A stretch of DNA of 64,000 nt from an uncultured Lachnospiraceae bacterium (GTDB taxonomy: Bacteria > Bacillota > Clostridia > Lachnospirales > Lachnospiraceae). Below the pieces are notes generated by a model. It had not been told where the DNA came from. It worked only from the letters and a program-made list of their open reading frames with translations, and did no database searches. Below, piece after piece: positions 10,209-17,832 of this stretch (its first letter is position 1; each line of letters begins with the position of its first letter). The position numbers were made by a program, and so were the translations under genes. The stretch is taken from assembly GCA_902761665.1 (NCBI GenBank), contig CACWLA010000003.1, positions 156,503 to 220,502 on the forward strand, in the 5' to 3' direction.

Positions 10209-11732
10209 TCAGCCTTCTTCTTCCTCTTCGGCGACTTTGCCTTTTTTCGCGTTGACGATCTGCTTGCGGATGGTCATGGCGACCGAGAAGACCGCGACCA
10301 GCAGGAAGATGAGGGAGATCGGACGGGTCACGAAGATGGACCAGCTGCCGCCCGTCTGCATCAGGGCCTGGCGGAAGTTCGTTTCCGTCATGTTGCCCAG
10401 AATGAAGCCGATGATCAGCGGCGTTGCCGGGATCTTCAGGAACTTGAACAGGGTGCCGATGAGGCCGAAGATGAACACGCAGTACACGTCAAAGACCGTG
10501 AACTTGTTGCAGTAGGCACCGATGATGCAGCAGACCAGAACGATGGGAAGCAGGTAGTACTTCGGGATGTCCAGCAGGCGGACGAAGGTCCGAAGGCCGG
10601 CGCGCTCGGTGATCAGCATGAAGATGTTCGCGATGATCAGGGCGATGAAGATGCCGTAGATGTACTCGCCGCTCTTGGAGAATACCAGCGGGCCCGGGGA
10701 GATGCCGTGGATGGTCAGACCGCCCAGGAAGACGGCAGTCGCCACGTTGCCGGGAATACCCATGGTGATCAGCGGGATCAGGGAGCCGCCGATAACGGCG
10801 TTGTTGGAGGTCTCGGAAGCGATCAGGCCGTCGACTTCGCCGGTGCCGAAGGTCTCCGGATGCTTGGAGGAGTTCTTCGCGGCGGTATAGGCGAGCAGCG
10901 AAGCGGTGGAACCGCCGATGCCGGGCAGAATACCGATGCTGAGGCCGATCAGGGCGGAACGGATGATGTTCACCCAGCGCTTCAGGTAATCGCCGAGCTT
11001 GATGCCGTAAAGGGAATCCATCTGGTAGCTCTTCTTGGCCAGCTTCTTGTCGATGTCTCTGCGCTCAAAGCCCGCGCGGATGATATCGGTGACGGCGTAG
11101 ATGCCGATCAGGATGACGACCGAGTTGAAGCCGCCGTACAGCTTGCTTTCACCGAAGGTGAAACGGATGGCGCCGTCGATCGGGGCAATACCCACGAGGG
11201 AGAGCGCGATGCCGAGGAAGCCGGACAGGATGCCGTTGACCATGGAGTTGCCGGAAAGGCTGGAGATGATGGTCAGGGCAAAGAGGGCGATGGAGAAGTA
11301 CTCCGCGCTCGTGAAGGCCAGGGTGACCTTGGCGAGGTAGGGGGAGATGAACATCAGGGCCAGGATGGAGATCAGGCCGCCGACGAAGGAGGTCAGAATG
11401 CCGACGCCGATGGCCTTGCCGGCTTCGCCCTTGTCCGCCATCGGCCCGCCGTCAAACACGGTTGCAATTGACGACGGCGTACCGGGTATCTTCAGCAGGA
11501 TGGCCGAGATCAGACCGCCGGACATGCCGCCGAGGTAAAGGCCGATCAGCAGTGAGATACCGTTCATGGGGTCCATGCCGAAGGACATCGGCAGGAAAAG
11601 GATCAGGGCCATGGTGGAGCTCAGGCCGGGGATGGAACCGAAGATGATACCGATAACAACGCCGATCAGGATCAGGAGAAGGCAGAACGGGTTAAAGAGT
11701 ACCATGTGGATCGCTTGAGAAATCTGTCCCAT
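10209..11732 (-). CDS. tctA: Tripartite tricarboxylate transporter, large permease TctA
   Basis: A 507 aa, highly hydrophobic permease of normal family length. The N-terminal region carries the conserved GxxxGxxPGLxxxxA-like signature (GSIPGLSSTMALILFLP) and the repeat-related second copy IGILPGIGGSTASLLAY, reflecting the two-fold internal duplication of TctA. TctA forms the channel with TctB and takes substrate from periplasmic-type binding protein TctC; transport is normally driven by a cation gradient. Start is preceded by GGAGGACT. It lies 18 nt after tctB. TTT systems are sparse in Clostridia compared with Proteobacteria. Confidence 0.95.
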   Translation of the reverse strand: MGQISQAIHMVLFNPFCLLLILIGVVIGIIFGSIPGLSSTMALILFLPMSFGMDPMNGISLLIGLYLGGMSGGLISAILLKIPGTPSSIATVFDGGPMADKGEAGKAIGVGILTSFVGGLISILALMFISPYLAKVTLAFTSAEYFSIALFALTIISSLSGNSMVNGILSGFLGIALSLVGIAPIDGAIRFTFGESKLYGGFNSVVILIGIYAVTDIIRAGFERRDIDKKLAKKSYQMDSLYGIKLGDYLKRWVNIIRSALIGLSIGILPGIGGSTASLLAYTAAKNSSKHPETFGTGEVDGLIASETSNNAVIGGSLIPLITMGIPGNVATAVFLGGLTIHGISPGPLVFSKSGEYIYGIFIALIIANIFMLITERAGLRTFVRLLDIPKYYLLPIVLVCCIIGAYCNKFTVFDVYCVFIFGLIGTLFKFLKIPATPLIIGFILGNMTETNFRQALMQTGGSWSIFVTRPISLIFLLVAVFSVAMTIRKQIVNAKKGKVAEEEEEG

Positions 11733-11750
11733 AACTTAGTCCTCCTTTCC

Positions 11751-12212
11751 TTAAAAACCGAACAGCCCTCTGGGCAGCGGCGTGTTGATGAGGTAAACGA
11801 ACAGGGCGTAGAACGCGAAAGGCGTGACGACGCTGATGATCGAGATGACGAGCCAGTTCCGTTTTGCCTTGGGGGTCAGCAGCAGGATCTGCAGGAACAG
11901 ATAAACAATGGTGGAAATGATGAAGCCGACCGGGTTGAAGGCGATGCAGTAGCCGCCGATCAGGACCAGGGTCCCGAGGCCGCCCATCAGGTCGTCATTC
12001 GACTTCTTGGCTTCTTTTTCTTTCTCGCGGAGCGCCAGGATGAGGCGCAGTACCGAAAGGGCGCACATCGCGATGCCGACGACCATCGGGAAGAAACCGC
12101 TTCCCAGATCGTTTTCCATCATCGGCTTGATGTCCTTCGCGAAGATGATCATTACGATACTGAAGGCGAGAAAGAGCACTGACGTGATAATGCCTTTTTT
12201 CTTATCCGTCAT
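11751..12212 (-). CDS. tctB: Tripartite tricarboxylate transporter, small permease TctB
   Basis: A 153 aa protein with four hydrophobic segments (about residues 8-25, 37-55, 78-112 as a pair, and 122-145), the normal size and layout for TctB. A charged cytoplasmic loop (EKEKEAKKSNDD) separates segments 2 and 3. Position between tctC and tctA fixes the assignment, since TctB sequences are poorly conserved. SD GGAGGAGC-type sequence precedes the ATG. Forms the membrane complex with TctA. Confidence 0.88.
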   Translation of the reverse strand: MTDKKKGIITSVLFLAFSIVMIIFAKDIKPMMENDLGSGFFPMVVGIAMCALSVLRLILALREKEKEAKKSNDDLMGGLGTLVLIGGYCIAFNPVGFIISTIVYLFLQILLLTPKAKRNWLVISIISVVTPFAFYALFVYLINTPLPRGLFGF

Positions 12213-12302
12213 TGGGGAGCTCCTCCGTTTCTGAAAGTATTGCGCTTTAGTTGCAGGCGCGGCCGCACGGAAACCGTGCGGCCGCCGCCGTTAGCTGCTT
12301 AT

Positions 12303-13289
12303 TTATTTGCTCTGGAAAAGCTTCTTCAGCTGTTCGACTTCCGCAGCATCTTCCTTAACGGTGTCAGCGCCGTTGCGGTAGTAAGGCTGAGCGAAGTACT
12401 TGGCAAGGGTATCGGCGAACTCAGGGCTCTTGGCGGCCTTTTCGATGGCGGCGGAGAGCTTCTCGACGATCGCGGCATCGGTTCCCTTAGGGAAGCGGAT
12501 CTCGTACAGCTTGGACTGGACGACGTCGTAGCCCTGTTCCTTCATGGTCGGGAAATCCTTCATGCCTTCCGGACGTTCGTTGGCGCACACACCGAGAACG
12601 ATGAAGTCACCTTTTTCGATGTAGTCCTTGACGTTCATGTAGTTGATGACCAGGCAGTCGCACTGATTGGCCATGAAAGCGGTCAGACGGTCAGCGGCGG
12701 AGCTGCCGACGTCGATCTTGTTCATTTCGATGCCCATGGTCTGTTCCATCAGGGTGGCGACAGCGTGGGTGGCACCGTTGAAGGTGATGGAGTACTTGAC
12801 TTCCTTCGGGTGATCCTTGCAGTACTTGATGAAATCATCAAGGGTCTTGTAGGCAGCGTCTTTCTTGACGATCAGCATGTAGGTGTCATCACGGGCAGCG
12901 GTGGCGCAGACTTCGAAGTCATTCAGGAAAGAGAAGGTGTTGGAGCCGACCGCTTCCTGGGTGAGCATGACGCCGCTGTGGTGGAAGAGCAGGGTGTAGC
13001 CGTCATTCTTGGCATCCTTCACGGCAGTGGAAGCCGCAACGCCGGAACCGCCGGTGGTGTTGACGACGACGAAGTTCTGCTTCAGATCTTCGCCGACCAG
13101 CTTAAAGAGGGCACGGCAATAGGTATCGGTGTCGCCGCCGGCAGAGTAGGGGACGGTGACGGTGACGGCGCCCTTGGAAGGCCAGGTGGTGCCGCCGGCT
13201 TCTTTGGTGCCGTCGCTGCTGCCGCCGCAGGCGGTCAGAGTCGTCAGGACAAGGATGAGGGCAAAAGCGAGAGCGAGGAATTTTTTCAT
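12303..13289 (-). CDS. tctC: Tripartite tricarboxylate transporter substrate-binding lipoprotein TctC
   Basis: A 328 aa extracytoplasmic solute receptor. Lipobox LTAC with Cys21 shows membrane anchoring, as expected in a Gram-positive cell. The mature protein has TctC/Bug family motifs: WPSKGAVTVTVPYSAGGDTD near the N-terminus, VVNTTGGSG in the ligand pocket, and the later DFPTMKEQGYDVV. Bug proteins bind carboxylated metabolites through water-bridged contacts, so the ligand is probably a di- or tricarboxylate but cannot be specified. First gene of the operon, transcribed from a promoter near 13352 with a LysR-type palindrome upstream. Confidence 0.95.
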   Translation of the reverse strand: MKKFLALAFALILVLTTLTACGGSSDGTKEAGGTTWPSKGAVTVTVPYSAGGDTDTYCRALFKLVGEDLKQNFVVVNTTGGSGVAASTAVKDAKNDGYTLLFHHSGVMLTQEAVGSNTFSFLNDFEVCATAARDDTYMLIVKKDAAYKTLDDFIKYCKDHPKEVKYSITFNGATHAVATLMEQTMGIEMNKIDVGSSAADRLTAFMANQCDCLVINYMNVKDYIEKGDFIVLGVCANERPEGMKDFPTMKEQGYDVVQSKLYEIRFPKGTDAAIVEKLSAAIEKAAKSPEFADTLAKYFAQPYYRNGADTVKEDAAEVEQLKKLFQSK

Positions 13290-13351
13290 GTTCTTTCTCC
13301 TTTTTGTTTGGGTTTACGAGGTACTGCTGTTTTTCTGCGCTTTCATCATAT

Positions 13352-13380
13352 ATTATAGGGAACCATATGGCAAACAAAAA
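13352..13380 (-). promoter_or_regulatory. Candidate promoter of the tct operon
   Basis: On the minus strand a perfect TATAAT (+ strand 13352-13357) lies 17 nt from a poor -35 (TTTTTG). A strong -10 with a weak -35 fits a promoter that needs an activator; the palindrome centred on 13402 lies about 57 nt upstream of the expected start. Confidence 0.6.
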
Positions 13381-13389
13381 ATATTTAAT

Positions 13390-13414
13390 TTTCAACAAAG
13401 AATCTTTGTTGAAA
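13390..13414. promoter_or_regulatory. Palindromic operator, tct side
   Basis: A 25 bp perfect inverted repeat: arms TTTCAACAAAGA and TCTTTGTTGAAA around one central A at 13402. The inner 13 bp recur at 14392-14404. Probable binding site of the LysR protein encoded next door. Confidence 0.75.
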
Positions 13415-13421
13415 TGCCGAC

Positions 13422-14375
13422 TCAGACGCTTCTGGCGATGCTGACGCGTTCCATCTCTCCGGCGGATTCCTGCAGCAGCTGCATGAAATACTTCACGGCT
13501 TCGGAAGCATAGCGGTCCTTCCGGCGGATCATGATCAGTTTCTGCACGACAGGCTTCCCGCCGATCGTGAGGGGGAAGATGTTCAGGTCGTCCGGCAGGG
13601 TGTTTTCGGCATTGGCAAGGCGGTTCTGCCCGATGAAGGCGCCGGCGACACCTGAGCAGCAGACAGCAAAGGAGAGGTTCGTATCCGAACTGGAAAGATA
13701 GACCTGCGGCTCCAGGCCGGCGTTAAAATAAGCCTGGAGGATGGATTCTCCGATCCGGTTTTCCGTCAGGCAGAAGGGAAGATCGGCGCATTCGGTCACT
13801 TCGAGACCGCTCAGCGCTTTCTCTTTCCAGGCCGCATCCTTTCCTTTATCTAATAGGAGCTTTTCCGGAAGACAGGCGAAGACCTGGTCTTCGGCAAAGT
13901 CCAGCTGCTCCAGTACCGGGTTCGGACGGGTGCTGTCCAGAACGATCGCGAGATCCAGCTTGCCTTCCAGGACCAGCGGCTCGAGCCGGGAAGAAAACGC
14001 CGAGGTGATCTTCAGCTCGATCTCGGGATAGCGGGCGGTAAAGGCCGGCAGGATCTGAGGCAGGGAATCGTTCAGGCGGAGAGAACTCGCGCCGAAGTGC
14101 AGGACGCCTTTTCCTTTTTTCTCCACGTCGTTCAGAAATTCCTCCAGATTCAGCTGCTCGCGCAGGAGCCGCTGTGAAAACTGCAGCGCGTATTCGCCGG
14201 CGTAGGTGAGGGAAAGCGTCGGCTTCCGGTAGAAGAGGCGCGTTCCGTAATGTTCTTCCAGCCGCTGAATATGGTTGCTGATCGTCTGCTGGGAGACATA
14301 GAGCCGTTCCGCGGTCCGGTTCATGTTCAGATCCTTGCAGAGTTCGGTAAAGTAATAGTAACTGAGGATATCCAT
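13422..14375 (-). CDS. LysR-family transcriptional regulator
   Basis: A 317 aa regulator. The N-terminal winged helix-turn-helix spans about residues 1-60 (YYFTELCKDLNMNRTAERL, SQQTISNHIQRLEE), and the rest forms the two-lobed inducer-binding domain (about 90-300). SD GGGGAGGA stands 4 nt before the ATG. It sits between the tct operon and a divergent 2-hydroxyacid dehydrogenase, and shared palindromes lie at both promoters, so it most likely controls both in response to the transported acid or a breakdown product. One palindrome overlaps its own leader, which implies autoregulation. Confidence 0.94.
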   Translation of the reverse strand: MDILSYYYFTELCKDLNMNRTAERLYVSQQTISNHIQRLEEHYGTRLFYRKPTLSLTYAGEYALQFSQRLLREQLNLEEFLNDVEKKGKGVLHFGASSLRLNDSLPQILPAFTARYPEIELKITSAFSSRLEPLVLEGKLDLAIVLDSTRPNPVLEQLDFAEDQVFACLPEKLLLDKGKDAAWKEKALSGLEVTECADLPFCLTENRIGESILQAYFNAGLEPQVYLSSSDTNLSFAVCCSGVAGAFIGQNRLANAENTLPDDLNIFPLTIGGKPVVQKLIMIRRKDRYASEAVKYFMQLLQESAGEMERVSIARSV

Positions 14376-14391
14376 GCAGTCCTCCCCTTAA

Positions 14392-14404
14392 CAAAGAATC
14401 TTTG
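14392..14404. promoter_or_regulatory. Palindromic operator, lysR/dehydrogenase side
   Basis: CAAAGA-A-TCTTTG, identical to the core of the palindrome at 13390-13414. Its centre (14398) is about 65 nt upstream of the start predicted for the dehydrogenase transcript, the classical LysR position. A half-site CTTTGTTGA follows at 14431-14439 over the promoter. Confidence 0.72.
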
Positions 14405-14427
14405 GGTGTTTAACAATTTTTCTCCGT

Positions 14428-14456
14428 TTGCTTTGTTGACAGTTTTAGTTTACTAT
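14428..14456 (+). promoter_or_regulatory. Promoter of the 2-hydroxyacid dehydrogenase gene
   Basis: TTGCTT (14428-14433), 17 nt, TACTAT (14451-14456). The LysR-type half-site overlaps the -35 and spacer. Confidence 0.65.
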
Positions 14457-14568
14457 GAGAACAGGTTAGATGCAAGCGCTGTTTTTCTGCAAACCAAGTG
14501 CTGCCGGAAGGACCGGCGGCGCGGCAGTCCTTTCATCAAAAATCGAAAAAAACAACGGAGGTGGCGCA

Positions 14569-15597
14569 ATGCCCTGGAAAATCTTATTACCGCAGGAAAT
14601 CATGAGTGAAGGCCGCAAGCTTCTTGAGGATGCCGGTCACACCGTCATCGACGGCCGCGGCTTCGAGACCGAAGACGTGCTTGCCGATTTCAAGGAATAT
14701 CAGCCGGATGCCATGATCGTCCGCATCACTCCCATCACCCGCGAAGTGATCGAGTCCAACCCGAACCTGAAGGTAGTCGTGCGCCACGGCGCCGGCTTTG
14801 ACGCTCTTGACGTGAAAGCCTGCCACGATCACGGCGTACAGACCCTGTATGCTCCGGTCGCGAACAGCACCTCCGTTGCTGAGACTGCGTTCATGCTGAT
14901 CCTCGAAATGAGCCGCAACGTCACCGTCCTGCACAAGACCTGGGTCGACGACTACTACAAGGCAAAACTGAAGATCCGCAAGAACACCGTGAGCGGCAAG
15001 ACCCTCGGCATCATCGGCTGCGGCAACATCGGTTCCCGCGTCGCGAAGCGTGCCCTGGCGTTCGAGATGAACGTCCTGTGCTACGACCCCTACAAGCCCG
15101 CGAAGGATTTCCCGGACGGCGTCGAAGTCGTGCGTGATCTGGACCGCATCTTCAAGGAGAGCGATTATGTCTCCCTGCACGCGCCGAACACCCCTGTCAC
15201 CCACGACATGGTGAACAAGGAACGTCTGGCCATGATGAAGCCCACCGCTTTCCTGATCAATACCGCGAGAGGCGGCCTGGTCGTGGAAGAGGATCTGTAC
15301 GAAGCCTGCAAGAACGGCGTGATCGCCGGTGCCGGCCTGGACGCCATCCGCAAGGAACCGGTCGATCCCGCGAACCCGCTCCTCACCCTGGACAACGTGA
15401 TCATCTATCCGCACATCGGCGGCAACACCACCGAAGCGGCCCGCCGTGCCTCCTACTTCTCCGCCATGGGCGTGCAGGAAGTGTACGAAGGCAAGAAGCC
15501 TACCTGGCCCATCAACGACGTCGACTACGCGACTGCGAAGACCTACGACGACGTGAAGAAGCCCGACAGGAAACCGGCCGGCATGTTCGAGTATTGA
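14569..15597 (+). CDS. D-isomer-specific 2-hydroxyacid dehydrogenase (SerA/GhrA-like)
   Basis: A 342 aa NAD-dependent oxidoreductase. The ATG at 14569 follows ACGGAGGTGG; an in-frame ATG 99 nt upstream lacks an SD. NAD-binding GCGNIG is at 150-155 with D173 at the end of strand 2 (NAD rather than NADP preference). The catalytic triad of the family is visible: R234 (NTARGG), E263 (RKEP) and H282 (YPHIGG). It lacks the C-terminal ACT domain of true serine-pathway SerA. It faces lysR and shares its operator with the tct operon, so it probably converts a 2-oxo or 2-hydroxy acid from the imported substrate. The direction and substrate are not known. Confidence 0.92.
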   Translation: MPWKILLPQEIMSEGRKLLEDAGHTVIDGRGFETEDVLADFKEYQPDAMIVRITPITREVIESNPNLKVVVRHGAGFDALDVKACHDHGVQTLYAPVANSTSVAETAFMLILEMSRNVTVLHKTWVDDYYKAKLKIRKNTVSGKTLGIIGCGNIGSRVAKRALAFEMNVLCYDPYKPAKDFPDGVEVVRDLDRIFKESDYVSLHAPNTPVTHDMVNKERLAMMKPTAFLINTARGGLVVEEDLYEACKNGVIAGAGLDAIRKEPVDPANPLLTLDNVIIYPHIGGNTTEAARRASYFSAMGVQEVYEGKKPTWPINDVDYATAKTYDDVKKPDRKPAGMFEY

Positions 15598-15612
15598 TAA
15601 CGCAAGGCACAC

Positions 15613-15645
15613 AAAAAGCCGCAGGCATGAAGCCTGCGGCTTTTT
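15613..15645. terminator. Bidirectional terminator
   Basis: AAAAAGCCGCAGGC, ATGAA loop, GCCTGCGGCTTTTT. Perfect 14 bp stem between the convergent dehydrogenase and cyclophilin genes. Confidence 0.9.
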
Positions 15646-15703
15646 GCTGTCCGGGGACGGAGCAGCGCGGCTGCCCTGCCGACAGGGACCTGCAGCTGAC
15701 GGC

Positions 15704-16294
15704 TCAGTCCGTGATGACGACCTTCTCGATCACCGGCTGCTGCGCGGCCGGAATGGTGCCGTTGTTGTCGACGGGCTTTGCGTCCTTCGCGATCTTCTGC
15801 ACGATCTCAAGGCCTTCCGTCACATGGCCGAATGCAGCGTAATTGCCGTCCAGATGCGGCGCGGTCCCTACCATGATGAAAAACTGGGAGCTGGCGCTGT
15901 TCTTGTCGTTGGCTCTGGCCATCGAAATGACGCCAGGGACGTGTTTGATCGGGTTCTCCACGCCGTTGGACTTGAATTCGCCCTTGATGGTCTTCGGCGT
16001 GATCTTGCTGGACGAGTTCGGCGCGCCGCCCTGGATCATGAAGCCGTCAATAATGCGGTGGAAGGTGAGGCCGTCGTAGAAGCCCTGTTTCGCGAGGCTG
16101 ACGAAATTGGCCACGGTGATCGGCGCGGTCTCCGCGTCCAGTTCCAGCTTGACGGTGCCGTAGCCTTTGACCGTGATCTCGGCGTGATACAGTTTTTGGC
16201 CGGATACGGATGGCTCCGGCGTCTTTTTGCCGCAGGCAGCTGATGCCAGAACGAGCAGCAGGACGGCAAGGACGACAAGTATTTTCTTCATCAT
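15704..16294 (-). CDS. Cyclophilin-type peptidyl-prolyl isomerase, lipoprotein
   Basis: A 196 aa secreted isomerase. Signal peptide with lipobox ASAAC (Cys21) predicts anchoring outside the membrane. The cyclophilin domain (about 38-196) holds FHRIIDGFMIQGG, with the catalytic Arg in FHR, and SSQFFIM and the loop around HLDGNYAAFGHV. Of two adjacent ATG codons I kept the first. Its likely role is folding of exported proteins. It may share a transcript with the DUF3784 gene upstream (55 nt gap). Confidence 0.95.
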   Translation of the reverse strand: MMKKILVVLAVLLLVLASAACGKKTPEPSVSGQKLYHAEITVKGYGTVKLELDAETAPITVANFVSLAKQGFYDGLTFHRIIDGFMIQGGAPNSSSKITPKTIKGEFKSNGVENPIKHVPGVISMARANDKNSASSQFFIMVGTAPHLDGNYAAFGHVTEGLEIVQKIAKDAKPVDNNGTIPAAQQPVIEKVVITD

Positions 16295-16349
16295 TGATTT
16301 ACTCCTGTGTATGGAATGATCTCGGGCTTTGGCAGGCCCGGTTTATGCG

Positions 16350-16655
16350 TTAACGATTGTATTTCACGCCTGCCGTGATCAGCAGGACAAGGCCTGCGGC
16401 AAAACCTGCCGCAAAGGCAAGAAAGCTGAGGGCGGACTCCGTAAATGCCAGCAGTAAAGCTGTCATGATCAGGCCGATGCCGACAAGGACAATGCCAATC
16501 CCGGACAGGGTGCAGAATGCTTTTTTGTCTTCGTCGGATACCTTGTCGGCGTGATAGTCGTGCAGAAGGGTGATCCGCTCTTTCTTCCAGATCAGAAATC
16601 CCAGCACGGTGCAGGCGATGCCGACTGTCGCGCAGATAACGACGCCGAGGATCAT
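16350..16655 (-). CDS. DUF3784 small membrane protein
   Basis: A 101 aa protein with three hydrophobic segments (about 2-20, 52-72, 77-96). The segment HDYHADKVSDEDKKAFCTLSG between the first two is typical of DUF3784 proteins of Firmicutes. The ATG at 16655 follows AGAAGGAGGC; a longer reading from 16721 would overlap the upstream gene and add an unconserved N-terminus. Function of the family is unknown. Confidence 0.8.
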   Translation of the reverse strand: MILGVVICATVGIACTVLGFLIWKKERITLLHDYHADKVSDEDKKAFCTLSGIGIVLVGIGLIMTALLLAFTESALSFLAFAAGFAAGLVLLITAGVKYNR

Positions 16656-16690
16656 GATGCCTCCTTCTCTCTGACGGGAGCTGCTTTTCT

Positions 16691-17602
16691 TCAGATAAAA
16701 CGGGCGGTTTGCGCCTCCCACCTGCCGGCGGCGCCGCAGGGAAGAACAAGGCCGAGCTTCTTCGCTTCATCGCTTCCGGTGACCGGAAGCCCGATTTCAT
16801 CGGAGATGACCCGTCCGCCGAAACGTTTTCCTACGGCTTCCTTCAGCATGTAGGAAAGAACGCCCGGCTGCAGGCCGGTGGTATATGAATTGATAAGGAA
16901 GAAAAGCGGTTCGTCGGAGAGAAGCTCCGCGCAGCGCTGCACCAGCGGAAAAACGGCATCTTCGATCTTCCAGATCTCGCCCTTCGGACCGCGGCCGTAG
17001 GAGGGCGGGTCCATGATGACGGCTTCGTACTTCTTCTCACGGCGGATCTCCCGCTCCACGAATTTGCCGCAGTCATCCACGAGCCAGCGGATCTTTGCTT
17101 CGCCGAGACCTGAGGCGCGGGCATTTTCCGAAGCCCAGTTCACCATGCCTTTCGCGGCGTCCACGTGCGTTACCTCGGCGCCGGCCTTTGCCGCGGCCAG
17201 CGTTGCCCCGCCGGTGTAGGCAAAGAGGTTGAGGACGCGGACCGGTTTTCCCTCCGCGCGCCTTGCGGCGATCAGTTTTGAGAACCACTCCCAGTTCGCT
17301 GCCTGTTCGGGAAAGAGTCCGGTGTGCTTGAACTTGAAGGGCTTGAGCCGGAAGGTGAGACCGAGCGGCTCATAGTGCAGGTCCCATTCATCGGGCAGGG
17401 AAAAGAACTCCCACTCGCCGCCGCCCGAGGAGGAGCGGTGGTAGTGCGCGTTCGGCTTCCGCCAGCCGGGCAGGCGCTTATCCGTCTGCCAGATGACCTG
17501 CGGGTCGGGCCGCACCAGTTCGTACGCGCCCCAGCGCTCGAGCTTTTCGCCGCCCGAGCAGTCCAGGACTTCATATTCTTTCCAGGAATCGGCAAGAAAC
17601 AT
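16691..17602 (-). CDS. Class I SAM-dependent methyltransferase (RlmI/RlmK-like)
   Basis: A 303 aa methyltransferase of the COG1092-type fold. An N-terminal substrate domain (about 1-105) leads to the Rossmann core with SAM motif I VLNLFAYTGGATLAAA at about 124-139, an acidic residue after strand 2 (THVDAAKGMV), and catalytic motif MDPPSYGRGPKGE near 205. In related enzymes such as RlmI this fold makes m5C in 23S rRNA, but the PUA domain and the catalytic Cys arrangement of RlmI cannot be confirmed here. RNA is the likely substrate. Monocistronic or followed by DUF3784. Confidence 0.85.
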   Translation of the reverse strand: MFLADSWKEYEVLDCSGGEKLERWGAYELVRPDPQVIWQTDKRLPGWRKPNAHYHRSSSGGGEWEFFSLPDEWDLHYEPLGLTFRLKPFKFKHTGLFPEQAANWEWFSKLIAARRAEGKPVRVLNLFAYTGGATLAAAKAGAEVTHVDAAKGMVNWASENARASGLGEAKIRWLVDDCGKFVEREIRREKKYEAVIMDPPSYGRGPKGEIWKIEDAVFPLVQRCAELLSDEPLFFLINSYTTGLQPGVLSYMLKEAVGKRFGGRVISDEIGLPVTGSDEAKKLGLVLPCGAAGRWEAQTARFI

Positions 17603-17678
17603 GTTACACCTCCGAGTACTTACCCATCATAGCAGAGAAGGCGGAAAAAAGCCACTTCTTATTATGAGACAAAAGACC

Positions 17679-17707
17679 TTGCCATCCCCGGGGAAAGAGT
17701 GTATGAT
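17679..17707 (+). promoter_or_regulatory. Promoter of the riboswitch-queT unit
   Basis: TTGCCA (17679-17684), 17 nt, TATGAT (17702-17707). Transcription should start near 17713, directly at the 5' stem of the riboswitch. Confidence 0.72.
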
Positions 17708-17710
17708 GCT

Positions 17711-17788
17711 AGTGCCCTGCAATGCCTGACGGTGCTGCAGGCACTGCGTCAGTTCGAAACCATCCTGACGTTAAACAAAACTAAGGAG
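17711..17788 (+). promoter_or_regulatory. preQ1 riboswitch (class I or III)
   Basis: A structured leader right before queT. A first hairpin pairs AGTGCC-CTGCA (17711-17721) with TGCAGGCACT (17736-17745). Its loop carries CTGACG (17726-17731), and CGTCAG (17747-17752) can pair either with that loop, giving a pseudoknot, or with a second CTGACG (17765-17770). After that comes TTAAACAAAACTAAGGAG, the A-rich tail with an SD-like end typical of preQ1 aptamers. Class I is suggested by the hairpin plus tail; class III, known in Clostridia before queT, by the hairpin-loop pseudoknot. Predicted to shut queT when preQ1 is plentiful. Confidence 0.72.
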
Positions 17789-17832
17789 AGCCGAAGGCCC
17801 CGCCCCGGGCGGCAGCCGGACGCAAAAGAAAC

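Noticed and set aside
10176-11471. A 431-codon plus-strand frame across tctA
   Set aside because: Mirror of a hydrophobic permease and therefore very polar; no SD and no family features.
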